A DNA stretch of 64,000 nucleotides from Sitta carolinensis (GCA_032173965.1 CM063288.1:23778001-23842000), one strand, 5' to 3'; positions 38,301-55,871 are shown, counted from the stretch's first letter. A program made the numbers and translations. The notes: generated by a model not told the origin, from the sequence alone.

Positions 38301-41300
38301 GAAGGCTGTGAATGGAGTGGGAAGGTGTAAAGAGATTGAAAATTTGAACTATAAGGAGGCTGGAAACATACAGTCTGCAGAAGTGGTGCATTAGTTTTGT
38401 GGACCAAACTTGTCAAAACTGGTCAAACAAGTAGATAAAGCTGTAGGGAAGTCAGTGTTTAAAATCTGGGATCTGTTTTTCTGTTGGCTGCTTTCTGATG
38501 CCAGATAGCCGTGTTTAGATATTTGTTCTTGGCATATCAAATGTACCATGTTTGGATACAACCCTTACCATTCCTGCTTCACCTTGTTCCTTGACTCTAT
38601 GATCTGCTGCTTGGAGCTGTGCCCAGAGACAATTCAGAACCTAAAAGCCAGCCTGCACCTGTTTGTTAGGCAGCACTTTATTGGAAGTGCCAGCAAAATT
38701 GTCTCCTGGCTTTTGTTTGGGTTTGAGGGTGGAGCCTGACCTTCAGAGCATTAGAGATTTTCAAGGCTGGGATGTTTGCAAGGTGGGTCCTTGCTGCTCC
38801 ATTCCTGCTGCCTGGGGAGGGTCTCCAAGGGGCATCCCAGTGGCACTCTCTCTCCAGAGCCTGGCAAGTTCACCCTTCTCAGTGCTCCACAAAGTCCTCC
38901 CCACATCACACTGCAGGTCTGGTCAGGATTTGTAGCTCAAATATAATTGAGCCAAGTGGATTAGTTTATGTCTGTGTAGGCAGTTGATTCTTAAGTGACT
39001 AATGTAATTCTTGTTCGTAGGAAGGCTTGGCGTAACCACTTAGTTGATCCGAGAAGCACAGAAATGCCAATCTGCAGAGTATATATAAAGCCTCCAAAAT
39101 GGAAAGAAGAACACAAAGAAGCATCATCAAAAATATATAACCATGATATATTCCACTTCATATTGCTAATTGCTGTCTTTATGCCTTGAGTGGTTTAGCG
39201 CCTTGTATAAGGCATGGATTGCTGCATCTTCCATGGCTCAGATGAGACAGTAGTTAATGAGGTCATGCCAGGTGCTGGAGGTCTCTCCAGGGCAGATCTG
39301 GAAAGGGAGGTGCAAGCTCTGAAGTGTCTGAGAGGCATGTGAAAGTGTTATAGATTGACTGCTTCTGAGCATGCTAGGTGATCTTTTCAAAAAGCCACAC
39401 TTGTAAAATTGCTGTTTTAACAACTGAAATTTAAACATTTTAACACTTAAGAAAATGAACACTCATAGAAATGTTCAAGGCATTCAGGATACCATGGGGA
39501 GCCAAGTGCCCTGGTGGAAAACGGTGTAAATCTTTTCTTTGTCTTCAAATATACAAAAACTTAGGATGGGCTCCTGAGAGTTGCCAAGATTGACAAGGAA
39601 AGCTTATGGAGAAAGTCAGAAATGACTGATAGATTAGTTCAGCCATTGTCTGTCAGCAGGAGAATAGTTCTGCATCTTGCAGTACTTCTCTTCATAAAAT
39701 ATATTCTGAACAGTTTTTACTTGTAGTCTGATTGGAAAAAAGTATTGCTGCCTAAGCATTACACTTTTGACTCCTCTGTGGAAGCCCACACAGGCCTCGA
39801 GTTCATCACAGCCATGCAGTTCAGGAGCAGCACTGCCTTGAAGGAATGAGGCTTCTTGCTGCCTTTCTCCCAAGGGCACAGGGGATGTAACGTGTAGCAG
39901 AAGGGGCCAGTAATTTCCAAGTTTTGCTGCTTGGGAGCTGTGGCCATCCCAGCAACAGAGGGATCTTGTCATTCTGTGCCTGCTAAAAGGGCAGCTTCAT
40001 GTCACCACAGTCTTCCTGGATAGTGATCCATATGTGAACCACATGTGAACACAGCTAATTCTATGTTTGCCCCTTCCTTTTAGCCGCAGAGGTTTTGTAG
40101 TGAATACTAGTGTTTGCTTGAAAAAGCAGCTCAAATGAAGATTGTGATTTAGGTGTCACTTGGTTCAGGACGTTCCTTCTGTAGTGTCGGTTCTTAAAGA
40201 CTTGATGTCTCTCAATGCTTTTGAATATCCTCTACTGAGAACCATATTTTAGGTACTTATGTTAATATTTTGGAGAAGGGAGGTAAGATGATGCTTGTAA
40301 AAGATGACCTCCAACCCTCAAGGAGTGCTGAGTATTGTAGGCTTATTACCTAGAATGCTCTCATCTAAATACATTTAAAACTGAGTGCTGATAAAGCTTA
40401 CTTATTTTTATAGCATGTAATTGACAACATCCACAGGGTAGAATATGTACAAAATAAAAGTGAAGATATTGCTCCCAGTTTTAGTCAAGACAGTCTTTCC
40501 AGAGCAGGTAGCATTCAGCAGTCTTAGTGTTTTGCCCAAGGTGGAAACTCTTTTGTTCCAAGAGGTTTCAATAAAGCAATGCTGATGTTAAACAGAACAT
40601 TCCCACTGTACAGCTACCAAAAATCTGTATGTCACCCATTCCTCTTGGCTCTGGGCAGAGGATATGTTTCCTAGGTAGTTCAGAGTCCTCTTCCCTTCCA
40701 TAGCACAGTCAGAGCATGGTCAGACATTTGCTTTGCAATTACCTGCACATACAGAGATGCTACCAGCTGCTTTCTGTGGTGTTTCAAACCCCTCCCAACT
40801 CTTCCAGATGGAGGATTCATGTGAATGGGGTCTATATTCCCACTTCCTACTAAATCCATCCAGTTACTTGGTAAGTATCCCTTTGAAATAAGTTGTATTA
40901 AACTGACAGTCTCCTGTGTCAGCAGTACTGCAAGAACAGAAATACTCAACCAACTCTTCATCTTTTTCATATATCACTCAAGAGGAGACATTTTAAAATC
41001 ATCTCCATCCTTGTAAACTGTAGACTTGAATGCTCAATGCTCTGTAGAGCATATCTCTGCACTGCCTCTAGCACTTATTTGGAGTAAAATGTTGTGGACA
41101 AAAGTGTTGCATCTAAGTAAATGTCTGACTTGGTCCACTTCTCTTTTCATCCCCCTATAAGATTTTATTTTAAATTATCCTCAATAAGTGCAGCACTTGA
41201 GTGGCCATATGCTTGGCAAAACACAGATAATTTACAACTGTTGTTTGTATTCATTTTTGAAGTTCTTAAGTTATTTTAAAAACACAGCCTAAAGGACTTC

Positions 41301-41712
41301 TTCCAGAATTAGTATGTTTTCACATAAGTTTGGAAATGTCCATATCTCTGCTCTGATCTCCAGAAAAGTGCATTTAGTTTATTAGTTTCATGCTGAAGTG
41401 TTAACATTAGGTTGTTTTATTACGAGAGAACAAAGAACTCCTGCTTTGTTGAAAATTTGTTACACAAAATAAGGATGCAGAGGTTCCAAAAGAGCTAATG
41501 CTAAGCATTGGAAACTGCATGAAGTTGTGCAGATTGGGAAGATTTCTGTGACATCTGGTAATTAGCTTCCAGTTCTTATGGAGTCCTGCCCTGTGAAAGC
41601 TGCTGCTGCTTGTGGTGAAGGGAGAACGGGAGTGAGATGAAGCATAACTCCAAAAAGCTAGATCTTCATGTTCATAAATTATCAGTGGGCTGTTTGGAAA
41701 ACTAACCCCTAC

Positions 41713-41713
<1 letters not shown>

Positions 41714-41761
<48 letters not shown>
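41714..41761 (+). repeat. A48 homopolymer
   Basis: Forty-eight uninterrupted A residues inside intron 3. I see no recognisable retroposed body before it and no clear flanking duplication. Its length is likely to vary and may be inexact in the assembly. The lysine or phenylalanine runs it gives in open frames have no meaning. Confidence 0.95.
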
Positions 41762-41762
<1 letters not shown>

Positions 41763-42094
41763 CCTAGTATTTCTCCCATTGCAGGATTATCTTCTGTTCT
41801 GGCATTTGCTTGGTGCAATGAGGGGAGGGAACAAGCTATCAAAGAGCTCTTTATGGCTTTCCCTGCCTGAGCCAGTGTACCAGTGTGCCCCACACCAGCT
41901 TGCTGTGCTCCCCAGGGGCTGCACCACAGCTGGGAGCTGCTGGAGCATGACTGGCTGGTTACCTCCCCTGCACTGCCCAAAATGCCAGAGAAGCTTGGGC
42001 TTGCTGTCAGAGCTCACACCTGGCAACCTTCTCCAGGGAAGAAGGTAGCAGGCTTGGGTGCAAGGGACCCACATCCAGGCCAGAGCTTGATCCT

Positions 42095-42140
42095 TTTATT
42101 ATTATTATTGTTGTTATTATTACTACTATTATTGTTATTT
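42095..42140. repeat. TTA/TTG trinucleotide microsatellite
   Basis: An imperfect trinucleotide array of TTA units with TTG and CTA variants, about 15 units. It is a simple repeat in intron 3. Confidence 0.9.
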
Positions 42141-45100
42141 TCCAGCACTGTTTTTCTGTTTTCATTAAGAAAGATTTAAGCAAGAAAGAAAACTTGCCAT
42201 TTGAGTTAGTTTTGTAAGTTGTTTCTTGGGAGCATGTATCTACACCTGATTGTAGGATAAGGGGTGTTTGTGGGGTTTCTGAAGTTCAGAGGTATAAACC
42301 TTCAAGCACTGGATGGGAATTGCTGAGACCTGGTGCTTTGTTTACTTGTCAGAGACTTGAGAGACTACTCCTGTACCCTGTTCTGTCCCTTACCTGTGCA
42401 GTCACTTTTATCAAGTCATTGCCCTGTCATGTTTATTATTACTTGTGTAAAACAATATTGATCTTGTCTTAGATATCTGCAATAAAAACGTTAAAGAACA
42501 AAATTATATATTTACTTCTTTTTTTTTTTTTTTTTTACAAATATTTTACTATCTAAACATCAGCAATCAGTCCCAGCACACTCACTACTAGTAAAAACGT
42601 TTATCTTTTCAAGTCTGAGTCTATTAAGTGCAATGAGCAGACAGCCTGTCGTAAGTTATTTTTCATAGCAGTGCACTACTTAAGAATTAGGCATTTGCAG
42701 CAGAGAAAAAGCTTCATTGAGATTTGTTATCAGAAAGAAAATTATTTTTCCTAGATTGCAAATGTAAGCCAATGTGTAGTTAATGGTGTTCACTAAATTA
42801 TACTGACTGAAAATATGAAGGAATTAGAGTTATGTATGAATATATAATGTTAAGACGTGTTGGAAGAGATTATACTTAATTTGTATATAACCTGATGACT
42901 TTTGCTGCTGTAGACATTAAGCTTATTCTCTCCACTGATAAATCATGCTTATAGTCTCACATAAAAACCATACACTGTGTGAGCTTTCTTAAGATCACAG
43001 CCATTCCATGTCTGTGTTGTAGTGGTATCTAATTCCTGAATGTGGTGCAAGTGGTGCAGCTACCTGGGCCATTGGAAAGAAGGACTTAGCACCCAGTGTA
43101 AGTGCTCTCCATGTGCTTTTGATTTGCCCAAGGTCTGAGCTGCTCTATCCTGCTGCAGGCAGTAAACTGCCACTTTCCAACAGCTGCCTCAAATCTGGGC
43201 TGTGAGAGAAAATTACTTTTCTGACAATGGAGTTCCAGCATATCTTAGTCTAGGGGTAACAGTGGTCCAAGCTCAACAGCAGAATTCCGTGGGGGTTGCA
43301 CATTCCCTAGCTTGTCCTGAGCAGTGGCAGCTCTTTAGAAGAGGGGTACAAAGCCCTGCTCCTAGGGCTAACCCAAACAGTCTCTGCTCCTTACACTACA
43401 ACTATATCCACAGAGAACATTTGCTTTGAATATTAAATTATTATTGGTAGAGGAGAAATAGTTGGGCTGGATCTGGCTTTTCAATAACTAGATTTTACTA
43501 GGTGAGACTTGAGTGAGACTTCACTCAGATATTTATTGACCTTTCCTTCCCCGAAATAATTATTATTTTCATATTTTTCTTTAGTGTAGTACAGCTTTGT
43601 GGAGTAAAATGAACTCATATCAGACATTGATTTCTGTGTATTTGTATGCATGATTCTTTCTCTATTCCTTTGAATCGCTCTGCTTTTGTAACTAAAGTTG
43701 ATATTCCCAGAGTGTTTAAATGCTTTTTATCCACAAATTACATTTATATATTCTCTGTACCAAGTGTTGCTTCAGCTGTCTCCAGTTTTACATTACACAA
43801 AGCAGATTCCTATCGTCAACTGCTTTTTGAAGCTCTCCAAGCACTCATATTTAACTAGTGAAGTGGACATTGTTGGGCTAATGTTTCAGAACCCAAATGG
43901 AGCCAATTGATAGACTTTAGGGAAGTGACAGAAGGAAAGATTTGTACACTGAGCTAGATCCTTGTATCCTCAGTTCCACAGAGCCTCTGTGGATCTGCTA
44001 GAAATAACCTTTTCCAGCAAATAAATATAGCAGGTAGTTCAGTGGCAGGTAAAACAAAAACAGTTGTAGCTATATAAAGAACATAATAGTCTGAAACTTT
44101 TTCTTTGTAAAAAATTGCACATAACATGTAAACCTGAATCATAGTGAGCACCTTATCAAAACGTGTTTTCTGCACGGTTTTGATACATTGCTATAGACAG
44201 CCCTCATGTGTCCAACCTTAGAAAAATGCTGTAATCCTAAAATTAGGGCTGTACTTGTAGCTCTTGCCAGTGAAACCACAATGCTTTCTGTGTCTATAGG
44301 ATGCAGTACCCAGATTCTATAAGTAGAGGTGCTTAGGCACTGATAATATGAATGCTGAGAATAAGCACTCCAAAGAGTCTTGTAAACAAGGCATTGAAAA
44401 ATAAAGAAAATGGAAATTGTTATCCATGCTTGTCACAGGTCACAGAAGTAAAAGCCACCCACAAACATATGCCTTTTAATTAATGCTCATTTACTTCCTT
44501 GCACTCTATAATCAAAACCACAAGAGCGCCTCCACACTTGGAAAAGAGAATTAAGAAAAAAAGGATAATGGACAAATTTTCTTCAAAATGTTGAAAATAC
44601 CGAAAAAGAAAATATTTCGAGCACTTCCTATTTGCATGCTTAACATTAAAACAGAATGACTGGTAAGTGATTTGTGCTCTCTCCAGGCCTCACTGAGCAA
44701 CTCAGACAGCTTGCCTCAGATAGAGATCCTTTGGTTGATTCTGAGATTATTTTTTGTTCTTTAATTACCAGCAGTATGACGGTGTGTATCTGTAGCTACA
44801 TAAAAAGGTAGTGTGCTACAAGATGGGGTTGTCTAGCTCTGTTTTCACTCACTTTCTCACTGGATGGAGGGGTGAGAAGGATTTTCTCAAGTGCTGAGCT
44901 TAGCAGCTTGAATTAGGAGCCAGGCTCCCCATACTGTTGGTGAAAAGTAGGTATCACCAGAGGGAGATGGAAAACATTGCTGTTAGGGAGTATTTAAATG
45001 TTCTGTGTGCTGCAGTCACTCCTCTCTACCCTGATTGTCTGGGTAGTCTGAGGGGCAAACATCAGCATCCACACTAGATATCCTGCATGGTAAATATGAA

Positions 45101-45769
45101 TGTCCACCTCTGTGATAAGTTGAAGTTACCTGAGTGTAGGGCATTTTTCTTCTGCTGGAAATGGGTTCATCAAGCTGAGAAGCTGAAACGGTGGAGCAGG
45201 CAGACTCCCTACAGATGGTGTCTGTGTATTTGCCTGAATTGTATCTGCTGATGGGATCTGTAACAGCCCCTTTAGTATCTTGTGGTGTCACACTAGATCA
45301 TCCAACAGCTTTAGCTGAGGCAGTGGTGTCCAAAACACAGCCTTTTGTACTGGAAACATCCTGAGTGCCTTTCTTCCAGTAGGATTTGTAAAAGTCGATT
45401 TCAAAAGCTGTGTTGAAGATTTTGCAGAACTTCACTATACTGTAGCATTATGAAGTAGAGTTTTCAAGCGCAAGGTTGTGGAACATGTTTGAGGGCATTT
45501 TCTCTTCTTTTTTTAGTACCTTCAGTTGAAATAAAAAAAAAAAAAAACAAAAGAGATATCTTATTTCTCTCTTAAAACACTTCACTTGCACTGCAGTAAA
45601 AATTACATAGTGACAGAGTTGTGGCTAAGCTGTCTGTGAAGAACTTTGAAGAGTTTTACTTTTTGCTGAATCTCATTTTGAAATAAATGTTTGGGAAGGA
45701 TGGAGGGAGGTCTTTCCTTATTTAATTCTCACCCTAGGTGCCCCATTTGGTTTGTTAGCTGCTGCCTTT

Positions 45770-45818
45770 GTAATGATCAGTAGAGATCTTTTCTAGCCTT
45801 TACAGTTCTATGATTCTG
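45770..45818 (+). mobile_element. CR1 LINE 3'-end remnant
   Basis: The stretch contains GATCAGTAGAGATC, then TTTTCTAGCC, then TTCTATGATTCT. This is the order and wording of the typical avian CR1 3' end, with the terminal ATTCTATGATTCT-like octamer repeat. Only the extreme 3' end is recognisable, as is usual for 5'-truncated CR1 copies. It is in sense orientation to UBE2E3. The left boundary is uncertain. Confidence 0.65.
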
Positions 45819-47389
45819 CCTGCTTGGATATCACACCTGAGGGTGGAGCCTTTGAGAGGAGAACGTGAGAAAATCTTCCAACACTTTAAACCTGTGCCAT
45901 ACAGGCACCCCAGTGGTTTCCTTGAAGTCTAGACCAGTACCTTTAGTTTTATGATACCAATGACATTTCTCATAAGGCTTTTAGAGTCTGACAGACTTCC
46001 CAAAAACAACACACCCACCCCCCAGTTGTATGCTATTGCAGACTCATACTCTATATCATAATAAAGCATAACACAAGAGTTAACAGCAAATCTACCCAAA
46101 TTGCATTTTCCTTCATCCTTTTTCTTCTCAATTAGCACAGTCTTGGTACTATGAGGTTGCATTCTGTTGCCAAACTTAGAGCCCTGTGTTTTAGAGGAGT
46201 GCTATTGACAGTAGTGCATTTACCAAGTACAGAAAGCAAAATGCTACCAGTGTCATGTAGATTGGAAATTTCTCATCCTAGTTTCTTCTGCACTTAATTC
46301 CATATGGGCAGCTTCAATGCGTTTTGATTTAATGAATTGTAACAAAAGCTGAACTTGGATTTCTGTAACCCCTTCATCAGGAGTCTAACAGGCTTCTCAC
46401 AGGTGTGAATGCCGCTGCATCCACATGAATGCTCTTAACACTGTGTTGGAAAAGCTGTTCTTCATCTTCAGGAAACTTGAGAGCCAGGGTTCAGCAGAGT
46501 TAGGTTTGAAAGACCTGTGGACTAGCATGGTTATAAATCCCTTGTCTTATCTGAGTCAGGTATATATCCCTCAGTGAAGGGGCATAATGAATATTTGCTT
46601 AGGAAGCAGATGCATCCACTTAACTCTAATTTATTTTTAAAAAGCAATCCATCTTTAATGTATGAAGTAAACCCTCCTAATTTTGCAAATAATATTTTGT
46701 CATTCCAATTAAATTTCTTTTGTTATTTTGTCTGAGATTTTTTTAGCCCATATTGTAAAAACTATAATCAAGTGGATTTTTTATTGAGAATGAAGTATGG
46801 GTGCCTTTACTGAATTTTTTATGTTCTGAAGCTAATTTAGGAGGACAGCAGGCTGTCAGCAATGGACTGCTCTTGTATGCTCTGTAACCAAAACACTGAA
46901 GTTGTTACCAGACCTGTTGCTCCATCAAGATTTTGTGTTTTAAAGGACTGGAGAGAAGAGGATTTTTTTGTCCGTATGGACTCCATGTAGGAAGTTGTAA
47001 GGAGCTAGGTCTGTCAGCGGTGACTAGAGAAGGGGAAGAAAAATATGGAAGTTCCCCATTGTAGTGCTGTGCCTGGGGTGTTCTGTCCAGTGTGGCAGAC
47101 AGCAGGAAGGAATCCTAGGCTGTCACTCATCGCAGTTCCCAGGGTTTCAGGTGAGATGCTTGCAGTCTCTGCTTGCAGTAAGAAAGTCTCTTGAACACCA
47201 GGAGAACTTCTGGGAATGAAGAGCTCAAGGACAGCCCCTAGAAGGCCTCCTGTGCCATCCTCTTTAGTGTCCAGCAGGAGGACAGCATTTCTACTCGTAT
47301 CAATATGAAATGTTAATAGAAATATTCAATAGAAAATATTTTCAGTAGAAAATTGTGAACAGAGTAAAGCTTCCTACTGCCAGCTTCCA

Positions 47390-47690
47390 GCCTGGGTTTG
47401 TGCTGTTCTCTGGGAATGGAGAGGCAGCTCCCTGCCCGTGTCTTTCTGCAGCCCTGAGTGATGCTCTGTGGTGCCAGGGAGCCGAAGCAGTGCCTCCAGC
47501 GGGGCTCCAGCGCCGCCCGCAGCTCGGACACGAGCGAGGTGTGAGCTGAGGCAGGGCTGCGCTTTCTGCTCTGCCTGCAGGCAGCCAAGCGGGTGCAGCC
47601 CCACTCTGTCCTTGGGGACACCACCTCAGGGGCTGCCACTGCCCGCACTGGCTCTGCTGTCTTCTGCTGGGCCGTAGAGAAAGGGCGTGT
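47390..47690. other. Intragenic CpG-rich patch in intron 3
   Basis: A local block richer in GC and CpG than its AT-rich surroundings, with GCGCCGCCCGCAGCTCGG at its core near 47510. I recognise no protein, promoter motif or repeat family. It might be a small intragenic CpG islet, an alternative promoter, or a degraded GC-rich insertion. Confidence 0.4.
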
Positions 47691-50195
47691 GTTTGCTTCC
47701 AGAAAAGGTAACTTTGGCATATATACAGAAGACAAAAGTGGATTATGGCTGGCTGAGGATGATTCCTAGTGGAAATACGCAGATTGCCAAAGCCAAGTGA
47801 GATGGTTTGACTCTGGTCTGTAGTCTTGTGTCTCCTCAGACCAATAATGTAGCAATTGCAGGGGGTTTTAGGTTGCTAGTGAAGCAGGGCTATCTTTTAC
47901 ACCACTAGAAGTGAGACATTGCTTCAGCTGTAAAATAGAAATTTAACAAATCTCAATCAGATATAGTGATTTAACATTTTAAAATTTTCTCCTTTCTCTA
48001 AGTGCAGTTACTGTTGCAGCTTGTTGTTTCTGTTGACATTGCAGCAATCTTTCCTCAGCAGTTAGGACGGATTTCAAACGTTTTCTTCTGTTACAAGGTT
48101 AGGGCCTTGCAACCCTTCTCATGTTATAGCCTGTTCCTTTTCTGTATTGCTGGGGGTAGTGTGGAGGAGAAGGGCAGATAATAACAGACACTGGGCTTGT
48201 GGCTACCAGATAGTTTGACCCTGGACTGGTGCTGCACTTAATCATGTCTGATTCATTGGGCTGAAACATGTTTCTGATTTGATACATCCGTTTCATTAAT
48301 TTGATTGAATTGCATCCAGCTGTTGGAGGTGTATGAAAGAAAGGTACCTGTCATGCAGGGAAGGAGCACTAACCTCTGCATTAAACAGTAAAGCAGTCAT
48401 TAGGACATCTAATGCTGAAATTGATTTGCTCCACAGAAATTTGGTTTTCAAGCCCAATACTAATTAGCTGTAAGCTTGATGAATGGCAAGAATTAATCGA
48501 AAATTTCAGTTGCCTGTGTGGGTTTTAAATATTGTCATTATTGCCCCAATATTTTCAGTTCTTACACTAATTCTATTTAGGCAGCATGAATAAAATTATC
48601 TTCTGGAGTGACTGAAGGTACAAGTGGTTCATTGCATTACCAAAAATGGACCTGTTTGCTTCTAGATTTCCCTTCTTTTTCCTTAAAATGTATCTTGTAT
48701 TTCCCTTCCACTTTTATGCATGCATTGCAAATAGAAAGTAAGATTTTAGACCCAAACTTTATTTTTGACAGCACTTGTAGTTTGGTTTTTTCCTAGCTGT
48801 GTTCTTGAGGCCAACATTCTCTTGTTACCTACTTTCATTTTGGCAGCAGGAAGATAGCTACAGCTTCATAAAATAATTTTTTGTTTTTAATTAAATAGGA
48901 TGTCATCCAAATTCCATGATTATTTTGTCCTGTTTATGAAAGAACCGCAACATTTGGTACATGAAATATCTACAAGATAAAAAACATCTTGGGAAATTAT
49001 GAATTGAAAGAGAATTCATAATCGGTATCAGCATTTTTTCTCAAATATGATCTTATTGTAAAAATAGCAAATTTTTTTGCATGGGTATTGCAGATCCATA
49101 GTGCAGACTGCTCATATTCCTCGTCTCTGATGAGCATGTCCATGTTTGACTACAGAGTAAGGATGAATGCCCAACATGTCTCTTTACAGACTGCAAACAA
49201 ACGTATGACAAATACGTGGAGTGACCTGACATAGGAAGGGCCTTAACGTTTGTAGGGACTTCCCTGTGTGTGTCGAGCAGTCCCAGAACCCGCAAATTCC
49301 CAGGCTGCAATGTGGTGCCGTGTCCTGTCGCTCACGTCATGTGCACTCACGTGTGCCAGTCCTCGGGGCCTCTTCCTGGGCACCACACAGGGAGGAGGAT
49401 GGGGCTTCTTCAGCATGCCTGGGAAGTGGAGGTGGTGCCTGGGAAACTTGAAACTGCCCAGGTGAGGAGAACTGAAAGGATCTTTTACAGTGCTGTGTTA
49501 CGGACTTATCTGCATAGGTCTGATCAGTCCACTGTGTCTGCATGAGCTCAGAGCTGTCGCTCTCCATAGCAGTCAGTTCAGTAAGTTTGGCTCTCAGCAG
49601 GGTGGATTCAGCACCCTTTGTGGAAGGTTAGGTTAATTTTTATATAGACTTACTAGATTTGATTTTTTTGGTGGTTGTTTCTTTGGGGGTGAGGGGGAGG
49701 GAGGGATATGTTGTTTGATTAGTGTTTTTTGTGAGGAGGTTAGATGGTTGGTGTGATAATAGCATTAGTGATAACTCAGAAATTGAGAAAATTCCAGTTC
49801 ATTATCCATTCTTTCAAACCTTTAATAACTAGTTATGCTGTAACCCTTCCCCTAGTGAGAAATGCATTCTTAAAATAAAATAAAATAAATTTTTCTGGCT
49901 TGTTGTCTCATTGTCGATTGCCCAGAGGCATAACACAAATATATCCTGAAGTGATGGTTACTTGGAATGACTGCTGCAAGAAGCTCCGTTCCGTGTCACT
50001 TGATTCTCTCTCCCTTCCCTAGTTTTGCTGCCCAAGGGTGTAACATTTCACTCTAGCCTATGAAACAAGTAGCAATACATGTGTATCAATATACTTGAAA
50101 GCCACATTTTTTATGAAGGTGTGATCTGTTAAATGCTTGGAGAAGATGAATGTGGTCAAGATGTAAAACTCCTTTTGTGTATGAATATGATGGCA

Positions 50196-50238
50196 TTGAA
50201 AGGGTGATGTAGAAAGGGTGATGAAAGGGTGATGTAGA
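50196..50238. repeat. Short slippage repeat (GAAAGGGTGAT units)
   Basis: Three near-adjacent copies of GAAAGGGTGAT, two of them followed by GTA. It is a small local duplication about 300 bp upstream of exon 4. Confidence 0.85.
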
Positions 50239-50477
50239 ACCTCAGAGCAACAACTTACTCAAGAAAATAGCTCTGGGAATACGTTCTGGACTGTGAAAAA
50301 CCAGTAGTTCGTGGTCATTCTGTTTCATTGTTGTTTCTCCAAAGGGACAGCAGGGTACCCAGCTTTTGTGCCAGTTTAAAACACCAAGCTCACTGAAATC
50401 AGCTGGAAATTGGGCAGGTGTTAAAAATAGTCAAATGGTTCTTATTAAATAAAATGAATGCTGAAGGAAATCCATAA

Positions 50478-53636
<3,159 letters not shown>

Positions 53637-54154
53637 ATGACAAACTACTTGTGCAGTGTGAAGGTGCAGAAGGCAACTTTGCAGTGTGCAACAAATCTTT
53701 ATAGCCTTTACAATACGGACTTCTGTGTATATGTTATACTGATTCTACTCTGCTTTTATCCTTTTGAAGACTGGGATACTGCCCCCAAAAAGGTAAATGC
53801 TATCAAGAGTAGAAGTTTGTAGCTGTAGATTAGTTATGTTTAAAATGCCTACTTGCAAGTCTTGCTTCTTTGGGATATCAAAATGTATTTTGTGATGTAC
53901 TAAGGATACTGTTCCTGAAGTCAACCAAATATTATAGTGCATTTTAGCCTAATTCATTATCTGTATGAAGTTATTAAAGGTAGCTGTAGATTACTAGGAA
54001 TTATGTCATTTGTATTAAACCCAGAACTATTTCCAATATGTGGTACATGCTGTTGTGAAAACTGTTTTAACTTTTACCTTTGTCAGTTTGTAATGAAAGG
54101 ATTTCCTTTTTCCCTTTGTAGCTCAGAGAGCACCCAGTGTATCATCTCAAACAC

Positions 54155-54160
54155 AATAAA
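54155..54160 (+). terminator. UBE2E3: Proximal poly(A) signal AATAAA
   Basis: Canonical hexamer about 520 nt after the stop codon, followed by a T/G-rich stretch (GTAGTTTCTTTGTTTTCC). A second AATAAA follows at 54213-54218. Confidence 0.6.
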
Positions 54161-55832
54161 CATGTTCCCCAAGGAGTAGTTTCTTTGTTTTCCTATTTTA
54201 AATTAATATTTTAATAAATTTAATTATAGTAACAAGGCAAGGCCAATGTATCACAGATCCCTGTGGATAATTTTAAAATTAATATACATAAGCAAAGGCT
54301 TGTTGTTAAATGTTTAATGCACACCTGTGGATTGTTTTAGTTTTCCCTGTTTTGTTTTTAACAGAACAAATGAAATTTCTAAAATTTTCTGGAATTTAGT
54401 ACTTTTCAGCTTTTCTCAAGTTGAAATGATCACATTTCATATGTTTACTCCGGAAGTTAACATAGCTGGTTGCTTCAGGGCCAGTCCTGCTCTCAGAACA
54501 GGCTGTCTCAGTCTTGCTACAAAGGTTTTTTTCAGGAGGAGAGCCAAGTTAGAGATAGTCTGGTGCTTTTGTTTCTGAGTAAAGCAAGTTGGACTTGCTG
54601 ACCTAGGGAACTGAGTTATCCATTGAAAAAGGTCTTCCAAAGCATGATTGAACACTGTATCATCTACCCAGAAAAGAGAGGAGTACAATGAATTTAATCA
54701 AATTTATATGACAGAAAAACAGTTGTGGGGGAAATAACCTTTCTTAGTAAAAATGAAGTCTGTAAAAGTGGTTTAGACTACCTTTTCCCCTTCACTTTCT
54801 GCCTTGGAAATTTTGTAACATCTGTAAGTACAAAAATACAGCTTTATAGTACATACAGTTTAAAGGTAGAGTCACTAATAGTTTTATAATTTAAGCTTTT
54901 ATAGTTTGCCAATCACAATATTGATTATTAAAAAATTAAAAAAAGAAGACACTCGATTCCTTTAAATGATTTTTAAAATTACACTTGATTTTAAATTTTA
55001 CAGTCTCCCTTACTACCTGGTGTTTTCAGAAATAATGTAGCACTTCCATCAATAAGTTGCTCTGCTCATTTAATATATGAAAACTGAATGTTAAGTTTAA
55101 ATATTAAAGCAATACAAAAAATGCTAAAGATTTAGATCTAAAATTAACCATTACTATACAGGTCCCTGATTTTTGTATCACACAATCTTTGACCATGAAT
55201 TGTCCACCCTACTTTAAATATTTCTGCAGATGCCTGAAGGTGGCTTGAAGAACTGTGTATCCCAAATATCTCAACCTAGAAGCCAGTCTCTCTTGGTAGC
55301 TACAAGATAGCTTTAGAGTTCAGGTTAAAACGTGCAAAAGGGAATGAGAAACAGGATCTGGCAGGTGAATATGCCTAAGTCAGGTAACAGACTAATGCCA
55401 GGAGATGAAGTGCTGGAAATCACTGAAGGTGACCAGAATTTCTTGTCATGTCATTGGATGTGTGAGAAATAGCACAGATTGGCAAAGAAACAAGGGGCTA
55501 GCACGTCCGGGCTGCACGTCTAAAGTCTGCTCCCTGCTGACCATGACTGCACTTGTGGGCCACACGGTGCTCGTACACCACTCCAGTGACCTTCCAGTGG
55601 AGAGCAAACTATGGAGTTCACACATTAACTGTGTTGCCTACAGAATTTACAGATATTTATATCATAAAATATTACAGTATAAAAATACAGGTTTTAATTC
55701 TAATTTTAATGTATTTTGGGTTTGTATCATACCTACAACTTCAGTTACTTAGCTGTACAAATGGGATGCCTTGTTAGTGTTGCCCCATCTTGCCTTCCTT
55801 GCAATTGGATCCTTTACACTGAATTCCCATCC

Positions 55833-55871
55833 TCTTTTTTTTTTTCTTTTTTTTCTTTTTTTTTTTTTTTT
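55833..55871 (+). repeat. Pyrimidine tract in the 3' UTR
   Basis: A T-run broken only by single C residues, 39 bp. In RNA it would be a U-rich tract of the kind bound by PTB, HuR or TIA-type proteins. Binding is not shown. Confidence 0.85.

Noticed and set aside
41668..42048. 126-codon frame with a lysine run and the matching Phe-run frame on the other strand
   Set aside because: It is produced by the A48 homopolymer, with no homology on either side.
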